Positions 6,896 to 14,972 are shown, numbered from the stretch's first letter. The stretch: 15,411 nt of DNA from CAZKFN01 sp964552035 (GCA_964552035.1 CAZKFN010000054.1:1-15411); one strand, 5' to 3'. Notes: generated from the sequence alone by a model not told the origin. Made by a program: numbers and translations.

Positions 6896-7656
6896 GACAT
6901 TTAATTGTATTAATAAGTTTAAGCTTCCTTTATTTTTCTACTTTTGGTTGGGGACAAATAGGGCATAGGGTGGTAGCAGAGATTGCCAAGAATCATTTGA
7001 GTGATCAAGCTAAGAGAAGTATTCAAGAGCTTTTAGAAGGAGAATCTTTTATAGAAGCTTCCAATTGGATGGATGACATTAAGAGTGATGCTCTTTATAA
7101 TCACACACATGCTTGGCATTATATGAATATAGAAGCACATCAGAAATATGAGGATATCAAAAGAACTGCTAGAGGAGATATTTATGAAGCTACACAGCGA
7201 ATGATTTCAACTTTAAAAGATAGGTCCACAAATGAAATCCAAAAACGTGAAGCTTTAATAATGCTAATTCATTTAGTTGGAGATTTTCATCAACCTCTGC
7301 ATGTAGGACTCATCGCAGATAAAGGGGGGAATAGCATAAAAATAAAATGGTTCAACAAAGCTTCTAATCTCCATAGAATTTGGGATAGTGAGATGATTAA
7401 CAGCAAGCAGTATTCTTATACTGAACTTGCTAAAATTATTGAAAATTCCAGTCCTCAACCTCCAGCTTCTTTTTATTCTATTGACTTAGATGATTGGGTT
7501 CAAGAAGCTATTGAGCTTAGGTCGGATATTTATAGTTTTGGAGAGGCTAAAAGCCTTTCTTATCCTTATTTATATAATAATTGGGACATTGTTAAAAAAC
7601 AACTACACAAAGCTGGTTTGCGTTTGGCAACCCTATTAAATGAAATTTATGAATAA
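6892..7656 (+). CDS. Secreted S1/P1-family zinc-dependent nuclease
   Basis: A 254-aa phospholipase C/P1 nuclease fold enzyme that, by family, degrades single-stranded DNA and RNA and removes 3'-phosphates. A signal peptide (1-19) ends so that Trp20 becomes the new N-terminus, which is required because that residue binds zinc. All nine zinc ligands of nuclease P1 have counterparts: W20, H25, D61, H76, H127, D131, H137, H161 and D165, with the spacing of HLVGDFHQPLH (127-137) and LHRIWD (160-165) preserved. It is therefore probably active and located in the periplasm or outside the cell. It overlaps the thioesterase by 4 bp and the next gene by 17 bp. Being downstream of pyrD, it may serve nucleotide salvage, but that is inference. 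Confidence 0.95.
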   Translation: MRHLIVLISLSFLYFSTFGWGQIGHRVVAEIAKNHLSDQAKRSIQELLEGESFIEASNWMDDIKSDALYNHTHAWHYMNIEAHQKYEDIKRTARGDIYEATQRMISTLKDRSTNEIQKREALIMLIHLVGDFHQPLHVGLIADKGGNSIKIKWFNKASNLHRIWDSEMINSKQYSYTELAKIIENSSPQPPASFYSIDLDDWVQEAIELRSDIYSFGEAKSLSYPYLYNNWDIVKKQLHKAGLRLATLLNEIYE

Positions 7657-7972
7657 ATTAGATGAAAAGACCATAAAGAGCATTAAAAACTTTGCTTGGA
7701 TAAGTATGGCAGAGGGGACCTCTTTTTTAGTACTCTTATTAATTGCTATGCCATTGAAATACATGGCTAATATGCCTTTAATGGTAAAGTATGTAGGTTG
7801 GGTACATGGAGTATTATTTATTCTCTACATTGTTAATGTAGCCCTACTTGGAGGAAAGTTAAAATGGAGCATTAAGCGAATGTTACTTTACTTTTTAGCT
7901 GCTATTTTACCGGTAGCTCCTTTTATCGTTGAGCGTAAAGTTAAGCGTGAGTATTTGTCTGGGAAGCCATAA
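7640..7972 (+). CDS. DUF3817 family integral membrane protein
   Basis: A 110-aa protein with three hydrophobic segments at about 17-40, 47-70 and 82-96, plus a basic C-terminal tail. The order FAWISMAEGTSFLVLLL, then KYVGWVHGVLFILYI, then LPVAPFIVERK is typical of DUF3817, a small membrane family of unknown function. The start at 7640 overlaps the nuclease by 17 bp. Met4 (7649) is an equally plausible start, with 8 bp overlap. It is the last gene of the pyrD run. No function can be assigned. Confidence 0.9.
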   Translation: MKFMNKLDEKTIKSIKNFAWISMAEGTSFLVLLLIAMPLKYMANMPLMVKYVGWVHGVLFILYIVNVALLGGKLKWSIKRMLLYFLAAILPVAPFIVERKVKREYLSGKP

Positions 7973-7987
7973 AATTGACCTAACAAG

Positions 7988-8010
7988 AATTTAGAAATAA
8001 GCTCTAAATT
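7988..8010. repeat. AT-rich perfect inverted repeat after the pyrD gene run
   Basis: AATTTAGA and TCTAAATT flank a 7-base loop, an 8-bp perfect stem beginning 15 bp after the DUF3817 stop. There is no T-tract downstream on the plus strand, so it would be at best a weak terminator or a 3' stabilising hairpin. Confidence 0.45.
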
Positions 8011-8038
8011 AATGGAGTATAAAAAGTAAGTACCTTAA

Positions 8039-8090
8039 TTAAAAAACAAAAACTGCCTCAAAAACAGTAAATTACACCATGTTTGAGGCA
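8039..8090 (-). terminator. Rho-independent terminator of the receptor/lipoprotein gene group
   Basis: Perfect 10-bp stem CTGCCTCAAA (8052-8061) and TTTGAGGCAG (8081-8090) with a 19-base loop. Read on the minus strand, the stem is followed by TTTTTGTTTTTT. It lies 29 bp beyond the stop of the gene at 8120-8935. The stem could also stop plus-strand transcripts from the pyrD side, but no T-tract exists in that direction. Confidence 0.75.
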
Positions 8091-8119
8091 GATACTATAA
8101 ATTTTAATAAGTTATAAAC

Positions 8120-8935
8120 TTATTTTGTTTTAAGTAAATCCAAATCACGGTCGAGGTTGTTAGGGTTGGTTAAAATATCCAAATTCCATTCCCCTGAAAG
8201 TAAATTAGGTAGAATAATAAATCTTTGTCCATATTGAGAGTTCATAGCTGAAGATTGTGTTTTTCTTTGATCAGGAGCTGCAGGGTCGATATAATTAGTA
8301 GAAAAATCAGAAAGCTTACTACCTATTAATAAATCCACATACTCTTTTTGCATAATTTCATTTCTATATTCAATTACGGCACCAGGTACTGAAGAAAAAT
8401 AGACATTATTAGCATTAACATCTATTCCATGCATATGAAGATTGTTTATAACCATATCACTTGATTCTTCAGGGCGAGTAGAAGTAAAATAGATTTTAGC
8501 ACCTAAATCTTTCGTAAATTCAATAAAATTTTTAGCCCCTGGAATTAAGTCTGCATTTGATTGACTAACCCAATCTCTCCAACTGTTGATGTTGTCTTCT
8601 ATGCCTTCTTTAATAAGCCTAGCATAATAAGGTGAATTGTCTAAAATAACATTGTCAATATCAATTATAATAGAAGGTGGCTTATTGTCATAATCCTCAC
8701 CTCTTTCTTTACTACTTGATAAATAAGCAACGGCAGTGTTGAAGGCCTGATGACATAAGGCTTCATATTCTGCAGCTTGTTGATGCCATAAAACTGAATT
8801 TAAAAGTGCTGTATTTGTTGGTTTGGGTGCTTCTAATACTTGAAGTTGAGGGGTTTCTTTAACCATTTCATCTGTGCTTTTGCAAGCAGCTAAGGATAGA
8901 GTTAGCATCCCGAAGATATAAATATACTTTTTCAT
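8120..8935 (-). CDS. HAD-superfamily acid phosphatase-like lipoprotein, e(P4) family, with altered fourth motif
   Basis: A 271-aa outer-membrane or periplasmic lipoprotein with signal ending SLAAC (Cys18). VLWHQQAAEYEALCHQAF (48-65) and the HAD motif I DIDNVILDN (92-100, nucleophile D92, acid/base D94) place it with class IIIB acid phosphatases and lipoprotein e(P4), which release phosphate from nucleotides. Motif II is FTSTRPE (150-156). Motif IV, usually GDxxxD, reads GSKLSD (205-210), so the first Asp, a magnesium ligand, is Ser206. Motif III lysine is not evident either. Activity may be lowered or changed. It starts 2 bp after the DUF4249 gene and ends the group with the TonB-dependent receptor, suggesting a shared nutrient-uptake role. 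Confident of family, not of activity. Confidence 0.88.
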   Translation of the reverse strand: MKKYIYIFGMLTLSLAACKSTDEMVKETPQLQVLEAPKPTNTALLNSVLWHQQAAEYEALCHQAFNTAVAYLSSSKERGEDYDNKPPSIIIDIDNVILDNSPYYARLIKEGIEDNINSWRDWVSQSNADLIPGAKNFIEFTKDLGAKIYFTSTRPEESSDMVINNLHMHGIDVNANNVYFSSVPGAVIEYRNEIMQKEYVDLLIGSKLSDFSTNYIDPAAPDQRKTQSSAMNSQYGQRFIILPNLLSGEWNLDILTNPNNLDRDLDLLKTK

Positions 8936-8937
8936 TT

Positions 8938-9804
8938 TTAATTACTTATGATTAAACTTTTTGTTTGAATTGAAGATATCGAAAATACACCTAAAATTTT
9001 ATTTTCTAGATTTCCTGAGGTGTTTTTTATATTGCTCTTAATGTTTGCTGGAGGTGCTGAAAAAATTCCTCCATTATTAGCTTGTGTTACCACTTCTTCT
9101 AAGAAATTATAAGCAGCTTCGTTGAGACTAAGCAACTCAACTGTAGAAGTATCTCCCAATTCAAATGGAGCATCGCTTTTTGTAATAGCTGATCTAATAT
9201 GTCCTAAAAATTCACTACCATCGGCTTCTAATCCCATCATTCCTCCATTTTTAGAAAAGGTAAAGTCCGTAGGTCGATTTTGTAATAATTCTCCATTTTT
9301 ATAAGCTTTTATCCAATACCAATCATCTCTACCTGCAAAATCCGTAGCATAAAACTGGGCATAATATCCTTCCATAAAAAATAAGGATTTCGCCCTGTAC
9401 ATTTGTGTCATACTGTCTATGAGTGGTACAGGCTGGAGTATTGAAGTAGCTTCATAAGTTTCATTATCATATATCACTTCCAGTTTGTAGGGAAAAGAAA
9501 TACTATCTAATGCTCCAAAAGTACTAGGGTCATAAATATAATGTCCATCTTGAGAATGAACAAAATCATAACTCTGATTCGGGCCATGAACTTTAACAGT
9601 AGCATTGGTAACAGCCGGTGTAGTGGTATTGGAAAAATAATCAGCTGACCTACTCAGTATAATAGTCTGTAAATTACTATCATTGGTAATAAAGCCGTCA
9701 ACAACTAACTGTGCTTCACCTTTGTCTAGGGTTATATCGACTTCATCTTCACAGGAGGTGAAGATCAAGCTACAAAGAACGAATAATAGACTTATTCTTT
9801 TCAT
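8938..9804 (-). CDS. DUF4249 family lipoprotein, partner of the TonB-dependent receptor
   Basis: A 288-aa lipoprotein with signal ending IFTSC (Cys18) and a typical DUF4249 beginning, EAQLVVDGFITND, followed by an Ig-like beta-rich N-terminal half. WYWIKAYKNG and LSLNEAAYNFLEEV match the C-terminal half of the family. It ends with NKILGVFSISS, usual for this family. In Bacteroidota such genes lie next to a TonB-dependent receptor and are thought to be surface-exposed accessory components, but the ligand is unknown. It starts 3 bp after the receptor stop and is followed 2 bp later by the phosphatase-like gene. The three genes are evidently one transcription unit. Confidence 0.9.
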   Translation of the reverse strand: MKRISLLFVLCSLIFTSCEDEVDITLDKGEAQLVVDGFITNDSNLQTIILSRSADYFSNTTTPAVTNATVKVHGPNQSYDFVHSQDGHYIYDPSTFGALDSISFPYKLEVIYDNETYEATSILQPVPLIDSMTQMYRAKSLFFMEGYYAQFYATDFAGRDDWYWIKAYKNGELLQNRPTDFTFSKNGGMMGLEADGSEFLGHIRSAITKSDAPFELGDTSTVELLSLNEAAYNFLEEVVTQANNGGIFSAPPANIKSNIKNTSGNLENKILGVFSISSIQTKSLIISN

Positions 9805-9807
9805 TTC

Positions 9808-12162
9808 TTAAAAATTAAAATTATAAGATACTGCTGGAACAAAGTTTCCAATAATTGAAAACTGCATGGCTTTAGCTATTTCAGGATTACCTTCATCCTG
9901 CTCAAAGTAGATCGCAAAAGGGTTCCTTCTACTATAAACGTTATAAACAGAAAAGACCCATTCCCCTTTAATTCTCTTTTCTACATTTTTTCTAGGTGTT
10001 AGGGTAGCCGATATATCCAATCGATGATAAGCTGGAATACGGTAATTGTTTCTAGCTTCTTGTACATTATGTGGTAAAATCACTCCTTGTATTTGATATC
10101 GATTGGTTGGGAAAGTAACTGGAGTTCCACTAGAATAAACAAAGTTAGCAGAAAAAGCCCATTTGTCATTGAGTTTGTAATTTCCTACAATACTGAAATT
10201 ATGGAGTCTATCAAAACGATTAGGGTACCATTCGCCTTTACTAATTCCCTCTACTTTCCGTTCGGAACGGGATAGCGTATAGCTTATCCAACCCGTTAAA
10301 TCCCCTTCATTCTTTTTAACATACAATTCAAGTCCATAAGCTCTTCCAATACCACTTAATAAATCTCCTTCTAATTCTTCATTAAAAAAGATATCGGTAT
10401 TGTCGATATAGTCAATTTGGTTTTTTAAATTTTTCCCAAAAACTTCAACAGAGCTTTCGTAAGTGTCGTTTTTAAAGTTCCTAAAATATCCTACCGCAAT
10501 TTGATCGGCTATTTGTGGTTTTATGTTGTTGGTGGTAGGTAGCCAAATATCCACGGGAGTAGAAGCAACGGTGTTAGATATTAGATGTAGATTTTGGGTC
10601 ATTCGGTTATAACTGGCTTTTATAGAACTGAATTCATCTAAGGAATACTTAACGGATAAACGAGGTTCTAGAAAATGATAATCGCTTATTCTTTCAAAAG
10701 AGTCGTATTTTTCTACACTTTTTAAGGGTTTTCTAATTCCAGCTGTAGTATCCTGATAGTTTTGTTTTATTCCTGGACCTAAATAAGCAAAATGAGACCA
10801 ACGTAAACCATAAAGTAGGGTAACGTTTGCCCCAATTTCCTGTTCGTTTTGTAGATAAATTCCATTCTCTAGAGCAAACCTTTCGGTCATGCTAATGTCT
10901 TGATCTTTCCCATCGGTTGAAAAGCTGGCTTCTGCTGGTTTAAAGTCATAATAAATCGATTGAATACCAAACTTGAGTTGATTATTTTTGTTGAGATAAT
11001 AAGTAAAGTCTGGTTTAAGACTATAACTCACAATAGCAGAATTCCAATCAAAGCCCGTTTCTATTCCTTGATCTTTAAAGTCTAGTCCAAAAGCATAGCT
11101 GTATTTGCTATAAAAGCCAGTCAAACTTAAAAAGAACTTTTCATTAAAAATGTGATTCCAACGAAGTGTTGATGTGGCATTACCCCATTTAAACCTCAAA
11201 AAGTCTGCTCCAAAAATATCATTTCCATAATAGGCTGAAAAAGAAAGTCTATTTTTATCGTCAATCACATAATTAAGTTTTCCACTTAAATCATAAAAAT
11301 AAAATTGGCTTTTTCTTAAATCCTTTCTAAGGAAAGGTTTAGCTAAAATATCAGCATAGGATCTCCTTCCTGCTAATAGAATAGAAACCTTGTCTTTTTT
11401 AATAGGTCCCTCGATTGAAAACCTACTAAAAATCACTCCAATGCCTCCAGACCCTTCAACTTTATTCCTATCTCCTTCTCTCATTCCAATATCTAAAATA
11501 GAGGAGAGGCGACCTCCATAGCGGGGTTCAATTCCACCCTTTATAAGTTTTACTTCACTAACAGCATCGGGATTAAAAACAGAAAAAAAGCCGAATAAAT
11601 GAGAGGAATTATACACTGGAGCATCGTCCATCAAAACGAGGTTTTCATCAATACCACCACCTCTAACGTTAAAACCAGTACTTCCTTCTCCTACTGTACT
11701 AACCCCAGGCAAGGATAAAATGCTTTTAATCACATCCGCTTCCCCTAAAAAGGCGGGAATTTGTTTTATGGTCTTAGCGTCCATTTTATTGACGCTCATT
11801 TCAACACTTCGTATGTTTTTTGTAGCCCCTTCTCCAGTGATTTCAACCGTTTTAATTTGCTTGGCTGAAACGGAGAGATAGGTCTCTATTTTTTCATTCT
11901 TACTTAATTTAATTGTCTGACGTGATGGCTCATACCCTACATAAGAGAAAGTAATGGTATAGGTCCCTTTTTTTAATTTTATTGAGTAATACCCATCAAA
12001 ATCTGTGCTTGCGCCTGTATGCAATTCTTCTACCCGAACTGTAGCTCCAATCAAAGGCTCCTTGTTATCTTCTCCATAAATGTGCCCTTCAAGAGTATAT
12101 TCTTGAGCATACATTGCAATAGCTATCAAAAAGATGGTGAAAAAAGAAAAAAAGTGTTTCAT
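9808..12162 (-). CDS. TonB-dependent receptor with N-terminal carboxypeptidase-regulatory-like domain
   Basis: A 784-aa outer-membrane receptor for energy-dependent uptake. A signal peptide (1-19, cleavage after AMYA) is followed by a carboxypeptidase-regulatory-like beta domain (about 20-105, with GASTDFDGYYSIKLKKGTYT), then a plug domain (about 115-228) with FNVRGGGIDENLVLMDDAPV and PRYGGRLSSILDI, and a beta-barrel to the C-terminal NFNF. This is the type that pairs with DUF4249 lipoproteins rather than with SusD. There is no SusD gene, sigma or anti-sigma pair nearby, so polysaccharide uptake is not indicated. The neighbouring phosphatase-like lipoprotein hints at a phosphorylated or nucleotide-derived ligand, which is inference. 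It starts 47 bp after smpB and may be read from the same transcript. Confidence 0.95.
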   Translation of the reverse strand: MKHFFSFFTIFLIAIAMYAQEYTLEGHIYGEDNKEPLIGATVRVEELHTGASTDFDGYYSIKLKKGTYTITFSYVGYEPSRQTIKLSKNEKIETYLSVSAKQIKTVEITGEGATKNIRSVEMSVNKMDAKTIKQIPAFLGEADVIKSILSLPGVSTVGEGSTGFNVRGGGIDENLVLMDDAPVYNSSHLFGFFSVFNPDAVSEVKLIKGGIEPRYGGRLSSILDIGMREGDRNKVEGSGGIGVIFSRFSIEGPIKKDKVSILLAGRRSYADILAKPFLRKDLRKSQFYFYDLSGKLNYVIDDKNRLSFSAYYGNDIFGADFLRFKWGNATSTLRWNHIFNEKFFLSLTGFYSKYSYAFGLDFKDQGIETGFDWNSAIVSYSLKPDFTYYLNKNNQLKFGIQSIYYDFKPAEASFSTDGKDQDISMTERFALENGIYLQNEQEIGANVTLLYGLRWSHFAYLGPGIKQNYQDTTAGIRKPLKSVEKYDSFERISDYHFLEPRLSVKYSLDEFSSIKASYNRMTQNLHLISNTVASTPVDIWLPTTNNIKPQIADQIAVGYFRNFKNDTYESSVEVFGKNLKNQIDYIDNTDIFFNEELEGDLLSGIGRAYGLELYVKKNEGDLTGWISYTLSRSERKVEGISKGEWYPNRFDRLHNFSIVGNYKLNDKWAFSANFVYSSGTPVTFPTNRYQIQGVILPHNVQEARNNYRIPAYHRLDISATLTPRKNVEKRIKGEWVFSVYNVYSRRNPFAIYFEQDEGNPEIAKAMQFSIIGNFVPAVSYNFNF

Positions 12163-12209
12163 TAATAGGGTTTAGAATATTTGTTTTTAAAAGTGAGATA
12201 ATTTACAGC

Positions 12210-12671
12210 TTAGTGCTTCATTGCTCTGTCTATTTGACGTTTAGCATCCTTTTCTTTGAGACTTTCTCTTTTGTCATGAAGTTTTTTTCCTTTAGCTAAG
12301 GCAATATTTAATTTAGCATAACCTCTATCGTTGATAAAAAGTTTTGTTGGAATTATAGTTAATCCTACATCTTGCTTTTTCTTAATTAATTTATTGAGTT
12401 CATTTTTGTGTAATAAAAGTTTCCTAGGTCGATTGGGCTCATGATTTTTAAAGCTAGCATTTGAATAAGGGGTAATGTTTATATTAAAAACATAAAGCTC
12501 TCCATCTTTAAAACCACAATATCCTTCCTTAATGCTGGCCTTGCCTTCTCGTATGGATTTAATTTCTGTGCCTTTAAGTTGGATGCCAGCTTCAAACTTT
12601 TCAATAAATTCATATTGAAAAGAGGCTTTTTTGTTTCGAATATTAACAGTTTTACTAAGTTGTGTTGACAT
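12210..12671 (-). CDS. smpB: SsrA-binding protein SmpB
   Basis: A 153-aa tmRNA-binding protein that brings tmRNA to stalled ribosomes in trans-translation. Family landmarks are NKKASFQYEFIEKFEAGIQL (13-32), GTEIKSIREGKASIKEGYC (34-52), ITPYSNAS, RPRKLLLHKNEL, and the basic C-terminal tail with GKKLHDKRESLKEKD, which is the part that enters the decoding channel. Full length, with no anomalies. No tmRNA gene is seen in this window. It diverges from the small heat-shock gene, and the 178-bp space between them holds two related palindromes. Confidence 0.97.
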   Translation of the reverse strand: MSTQLSKTVNIRNKKASFQYEFIEKFEAGIQLKGTEIKSIREGKASIKEGYCGFKDGELYVFNINITPYSNASFKNHEPNRPRKLLLHKNELNKLIKKKQDVGLTIIPTKLFINDRGYAKLNIALAKGKKLHDKRESLKEKDAKRQIDRAMKH

Positions 12672-12675
12672 TTTG

Positions 12676-12683
12676 CAAAGTTA
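12676..12683 (-). promoter_or_regulatory. TAnnTTTG box before smpB
   Basis: Minus-strand TAACTTTG is a perfect -7 match ending 4 bp before the smpB ATG at 12671. This is the same unusually close spacing as at pyrD. A near-leaderless transcript is implied if it is the real promoter. Confidence 0.45.
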
Positions 12684-12705
12684 ATGTTTGATTAGAAATT
12701 TATTG

Positions 12706-12761
12706 CTGACAATATGTCTTATTTTTCGTCAATTACACAAGATGTTAAGACATTTTGTCTG
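12706..12761. promoter_or_regulatory. Pair of related palindromic elements between smpB and hsp20
   Basis: The element at 12746-12761 reads TAAGACATTTTGTCTG. The reverse complement of 12706-12721 reads TAAGACATATTGTCAG, so 14 of 16 positions agree. Each is itself dyad-symmetric (AGACA-TTT-TGTCT and GACA-ATA-TGTC). Centres are about 41 bp apart, near four helical turns. The likely target is the heat-shock gene downstream, and the cognate regulator is unknown. Confidence 0.55.
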
Positions 12762-12838
12762 AAATGATTCGTTTTTTTCTACTGGTATTTTATTTGATAA
12801 AGTATAAGTGAATGAAATTAATTAATAACAAAAATTAC

Positions 12839-12843
12839 GGAGG
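12839..12843 (+). promoter_or_regulatory. Strong Shine-Dalgarno of the small heat-shock gene
   Basis: GGAGG lies 6 bases before the ATG at 12850. Perfect SD sequences are uncommon in this phylum, and most genes in this window lack one. It supports the chosen start and suggests strong translation. Confidence 0.8.
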
Positions 12844-12849
12844 TTTATT

Positions 12850-13275
12850 ATGGCATTAGTAAGATTTAAAAATAGTTTTCCATCTTTCTTAGATGAGTTT
12901 TTTAGTGGAGATGTATTGAGCAATTCCAAAGGTACTTTTTTAGGAAATTCTTTACCGGCAATTAACATTAAAGAAAATGAGGGTGACTTTCAGCTGGAAG
13001 TTGCTGCACCGGGCATGAAGAAAGAAGATTTTAAAATCGAATTAGAGAATAATGTACTGGGGATTTCTTCTGAAATTCAAGAAGAAAATGTAGAGGAGAA
13101 TGAGCGTTATACTCGTAGAGAATTTCAATACAGCTCTTTTAATAGATCTTTTACTTTACCAGAAAATGTGGATGCAGAAAAAATTGTAGCCAATTATAAG
13201 GACGGGGTTTTAAACATTGAAATTCCTAAAGTAAAAAAAGAAGGAAAAGTGTCTAAGCTAATTGATATTAGCTAG
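12850..13275 (+). CDS. Small heat-shock protein, Hsp20/alpha-crystallin family
   Basis: A 141-aa ATP-independent holdase chaperone that forms oligomers and binds unfolding proteins in the cytoplasm. The alpha-crystallin domain spans about 36-130, with LPAINIKENEGDFQLEVAAPG, then RREFQYSSFNRSFTLPENV and the conserved GVLNIEIPK (about 118-127). The short N-terminal arm (1-35) is Phe-rich, as in other bacterial Hsp20 proteins. It stands alone between a 178-bp control region with two palindromes and its own terminator, typical of a highly inducible stress gene. The heat inducibility itself is inferred. Confidence 0.96.
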   Translation: MALVRFKNSFPSFLDEFFSGDVLSNSKGTFLGNSLPAINIKENEGDFQLEVAAPGMKKEDFKIELENNVLGISSEIQEENVEENERYTRREFQYSSFNRSFTLPENVDAEKIVANYKDGVLNIEIPKVKKEGKVSKLIDIS

Positions 13276-13315
13276 TAAACAAAAAGATTTGTTTTAGTTT
13301 AAGTTTATGCAATTC

Positions 13316-13353
13316 AAAAAGGCTCGGCTGTTATTTATAGCTGAGCTTTTTTT
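13316..13353 (+). terminator. Rho-independent terminator of the small heat-shock gene
   Basis: GGCTCGGCT (13321-13329) pairs with AGCTGAGCT (13339-13347) with two G-T wobbles around a 9-base loop. Flanking A and T runs extend the stem, which ends in a seven-T tract. It lies 41 bp after the hsp20 stop. Confidence 0.85.
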
Positions 13354-13463
13354 ATGAATTGAACAGATTACTTTATTTTAGGTTTATTTAATATCTATAG
13401 CTTTATAAAAAAAAATAAGCTGCTAAATTAAATCTAATTTTACGCCCTTTCTTAGAAAATTAA

Positions 13464-14948
13464 ATGACACAACCCCCCGTACTTAAGAGGAACTGGATCT
13501 TAGCTGCTTTAATGCTAACCATGATGTTAGCGGCAATGGATGTTACCATTATATCTACAGTTATTCCTCAAATTGTAGAGGATTTAGGTGGTTTTAATAA
13601 ATTCTCATGGGTATTTTCTTCTTATTTGTTAATACAAACTGCTACAATTCCATTATACGGTAAGCTAGCGGATTTATATGGAAGAAAAAAAGTGCTCATT
13701 TTTGGGATTTTCGTTTTTTTATTGGCTTCTGCTGCTGCTGCACTTTCTTGGAATATCGATGCTTTAATTTTCTTTAGAGGAGTTCAAGGTTTGGGTGCCG
13801 GCTCTATTATGGCAACAGTAAATACTATTGCGGGAGATATTTATACCGTTGAGGAACGTGCAAAGATTCAAGGTTGGTTGTCCAGTATATGGGGTATCAG
13901 CGCTATCGTTGGCCCAGCCCTAGGTGGGGCATTGGTAAAATACGTTAGCTGGAGATGGATATTTTATATCAACATCCCTTTAGGTGCTGTCGCTATATTT
14001 CTGTTATATTATTTCTTAAAAGAACAACTAAATGTTCAAAAACCTAAAATTGATTATCTGGGTGCTGTCTTAATTTTTGTCACCTTAAGTTTATTCATCA
14101 CTTTCCTTTTAAATGGGGGCAGAGTATGGGATTGGAACTCTATTCCAAGCATTACTTTGATAATTTTAACCTTTTTATTAGCCTATCTCACAATCAAAGT
14201 TGAACGAAGAGCTGAAGCGCCCATCATCCCTTTGTGGATGTGGACCAACCGATCTTTTTTAGGTTCTAATTTGGCCATGTTGGGAATGGGAATTATAATG
14301 ATGGGGCCACAAACCTATTTACCTACTTTTACGCAGGCCTCTTTAGGGCTTGAAGTGGTATTGTCTGGATTGATTTTAGCGAGCATGAGCATTGGTTGGC
14401 CTACTGCTTCTGCTTTATCTGGTAAGTTTTATCTAAATATTGGCTTTAGAAATACTGCCATGATAGGTATTGTAATTGTTATTTTAGCCTGTGCTAACTT
14501 TTTATTGGTGAGCTGGCCACAACCTACTTATTTTTTAGTGTTAAATCAGGTAATGCTCGGTGCAGGCTTTGGATTAATGTCTACTCCCATATTGGTAGGT
14601 GTACAAACTATGGTAGGTTGGGAGCAAAGAGGGGTAGTAACAGGTGCCACTCTATTTGGAAGAAATTTAGGTCAAAGTATTGGAGCAGCAGTTTATGGGG
14701 CAATATTTAATGCCTCGCTAACTTTTAAAATGAAGGAATCTAAAGTGCATTTTTCAGATAATGGTGGAAATATTATCGAGACGCTTCATTCAACCGATAT
14801 TTCCGCTACAGTAAAAGAAAGTATACAATTGGCCATTAACTTTTCTTTTAGACACATTTATGTAGGCATGCTCATTATTGCTGTTCTTAGTTTCGTAGCC
14901 TTAAATTTGATGCCTAAAATCACAGAAAAATTGGAGGAGAAGAGCTAA
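13464..14948 (+). CDS. MFS transporter, DHA2 (EmrB/QacA-like) 14-TM multidrug efflux family
   Basis: A 494-aa inner-membrane proton-coupled exporter with about 14 predicted membrane segments. Family motifs are the D1 motif AAMDVTIISTVIPQI (23-37, with D26), motif A GKLADLYGRKK (66-76), motif B RGVQGLGAG with R105, antiporter motif C GISAIVGPALGGA (144-156) and WRWIFYINIP (163-172). The second half contains the pair of extra helices and the repeat GAGFGLMSTP. Motif C marks it as an antiporter. The substrate is unknown and drug export is only the family default. It is monocistronic: a terminator lies before it, and no adjacent regulator or membrane-fusion protein gene is present. Confidence 0.94.
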   Translation: MTQPPVLKRNWILAALMLTMMLAAMDVTIISTVIPQIVEDLGGFNKFSWVFSSYLLIQTATIPLYGKLADLYGRKKVLIFGIFVFLLASAAAALSWNIDALIFFRGVQGLGAGSIMATVNTIAGDIYTVEERAKIQGWLSSIWGISAIVGPALGGALVKYVSWRWIFYINIPLGAVAIFLLYYFLKEQLNVQKPKIDYLGAVLIFVTLSLFITFLLNGGRVWDWNSIPSITLIILTFLLAYLTIKVERRAEAPIIPLWMWTNRSFLGSNLAMLGMGIIMMGPQTYLPTFTQASLGLEVVLSGLILASMSIGWPTASALSGKFYLNIGFRNTAMIGIVIVILACANFLLVSWPQPTYFLVLNQVMLGAGFGLMSTPILVGVQTMVGWEQRGVVTGATLFGRNLGQSIGAAVYGAIFNASLTFKMKESKVHFSDNGGNIIETLHSTDISATVKESIQLAINFSFRHIYVGMLIIAVLSFVALNLMPKITEKLEEKS

Positions 14949-14972
14949 GGATTGATAAAAATTACCTCATTC

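Noticed and set aside
7988..8010. Inverted repeat resembling the candidate metal box at 3634-3649 (TTTAG...CTAAA)
   Set aside because: It sits after the last gene of the pyrD run, not before a promoter, and has a longer spacer. More likely a 3' hairpin, and the similarity is probably chance in AT-rich DNA.
9122..9304. Plus-strand open frame within the DUF4249 gene
   Set aside because: Shadow of the real minus-strand lipoprotein gene, with no supporting start signal or family.
12163..12209. Separate promoter for the TonB-dependent receptor
   Set aside because: No TAnnTTTG box was found in the 47-bp gap after smpB, so read-through from smpB cannot be ruled out and no promoter is claimed.
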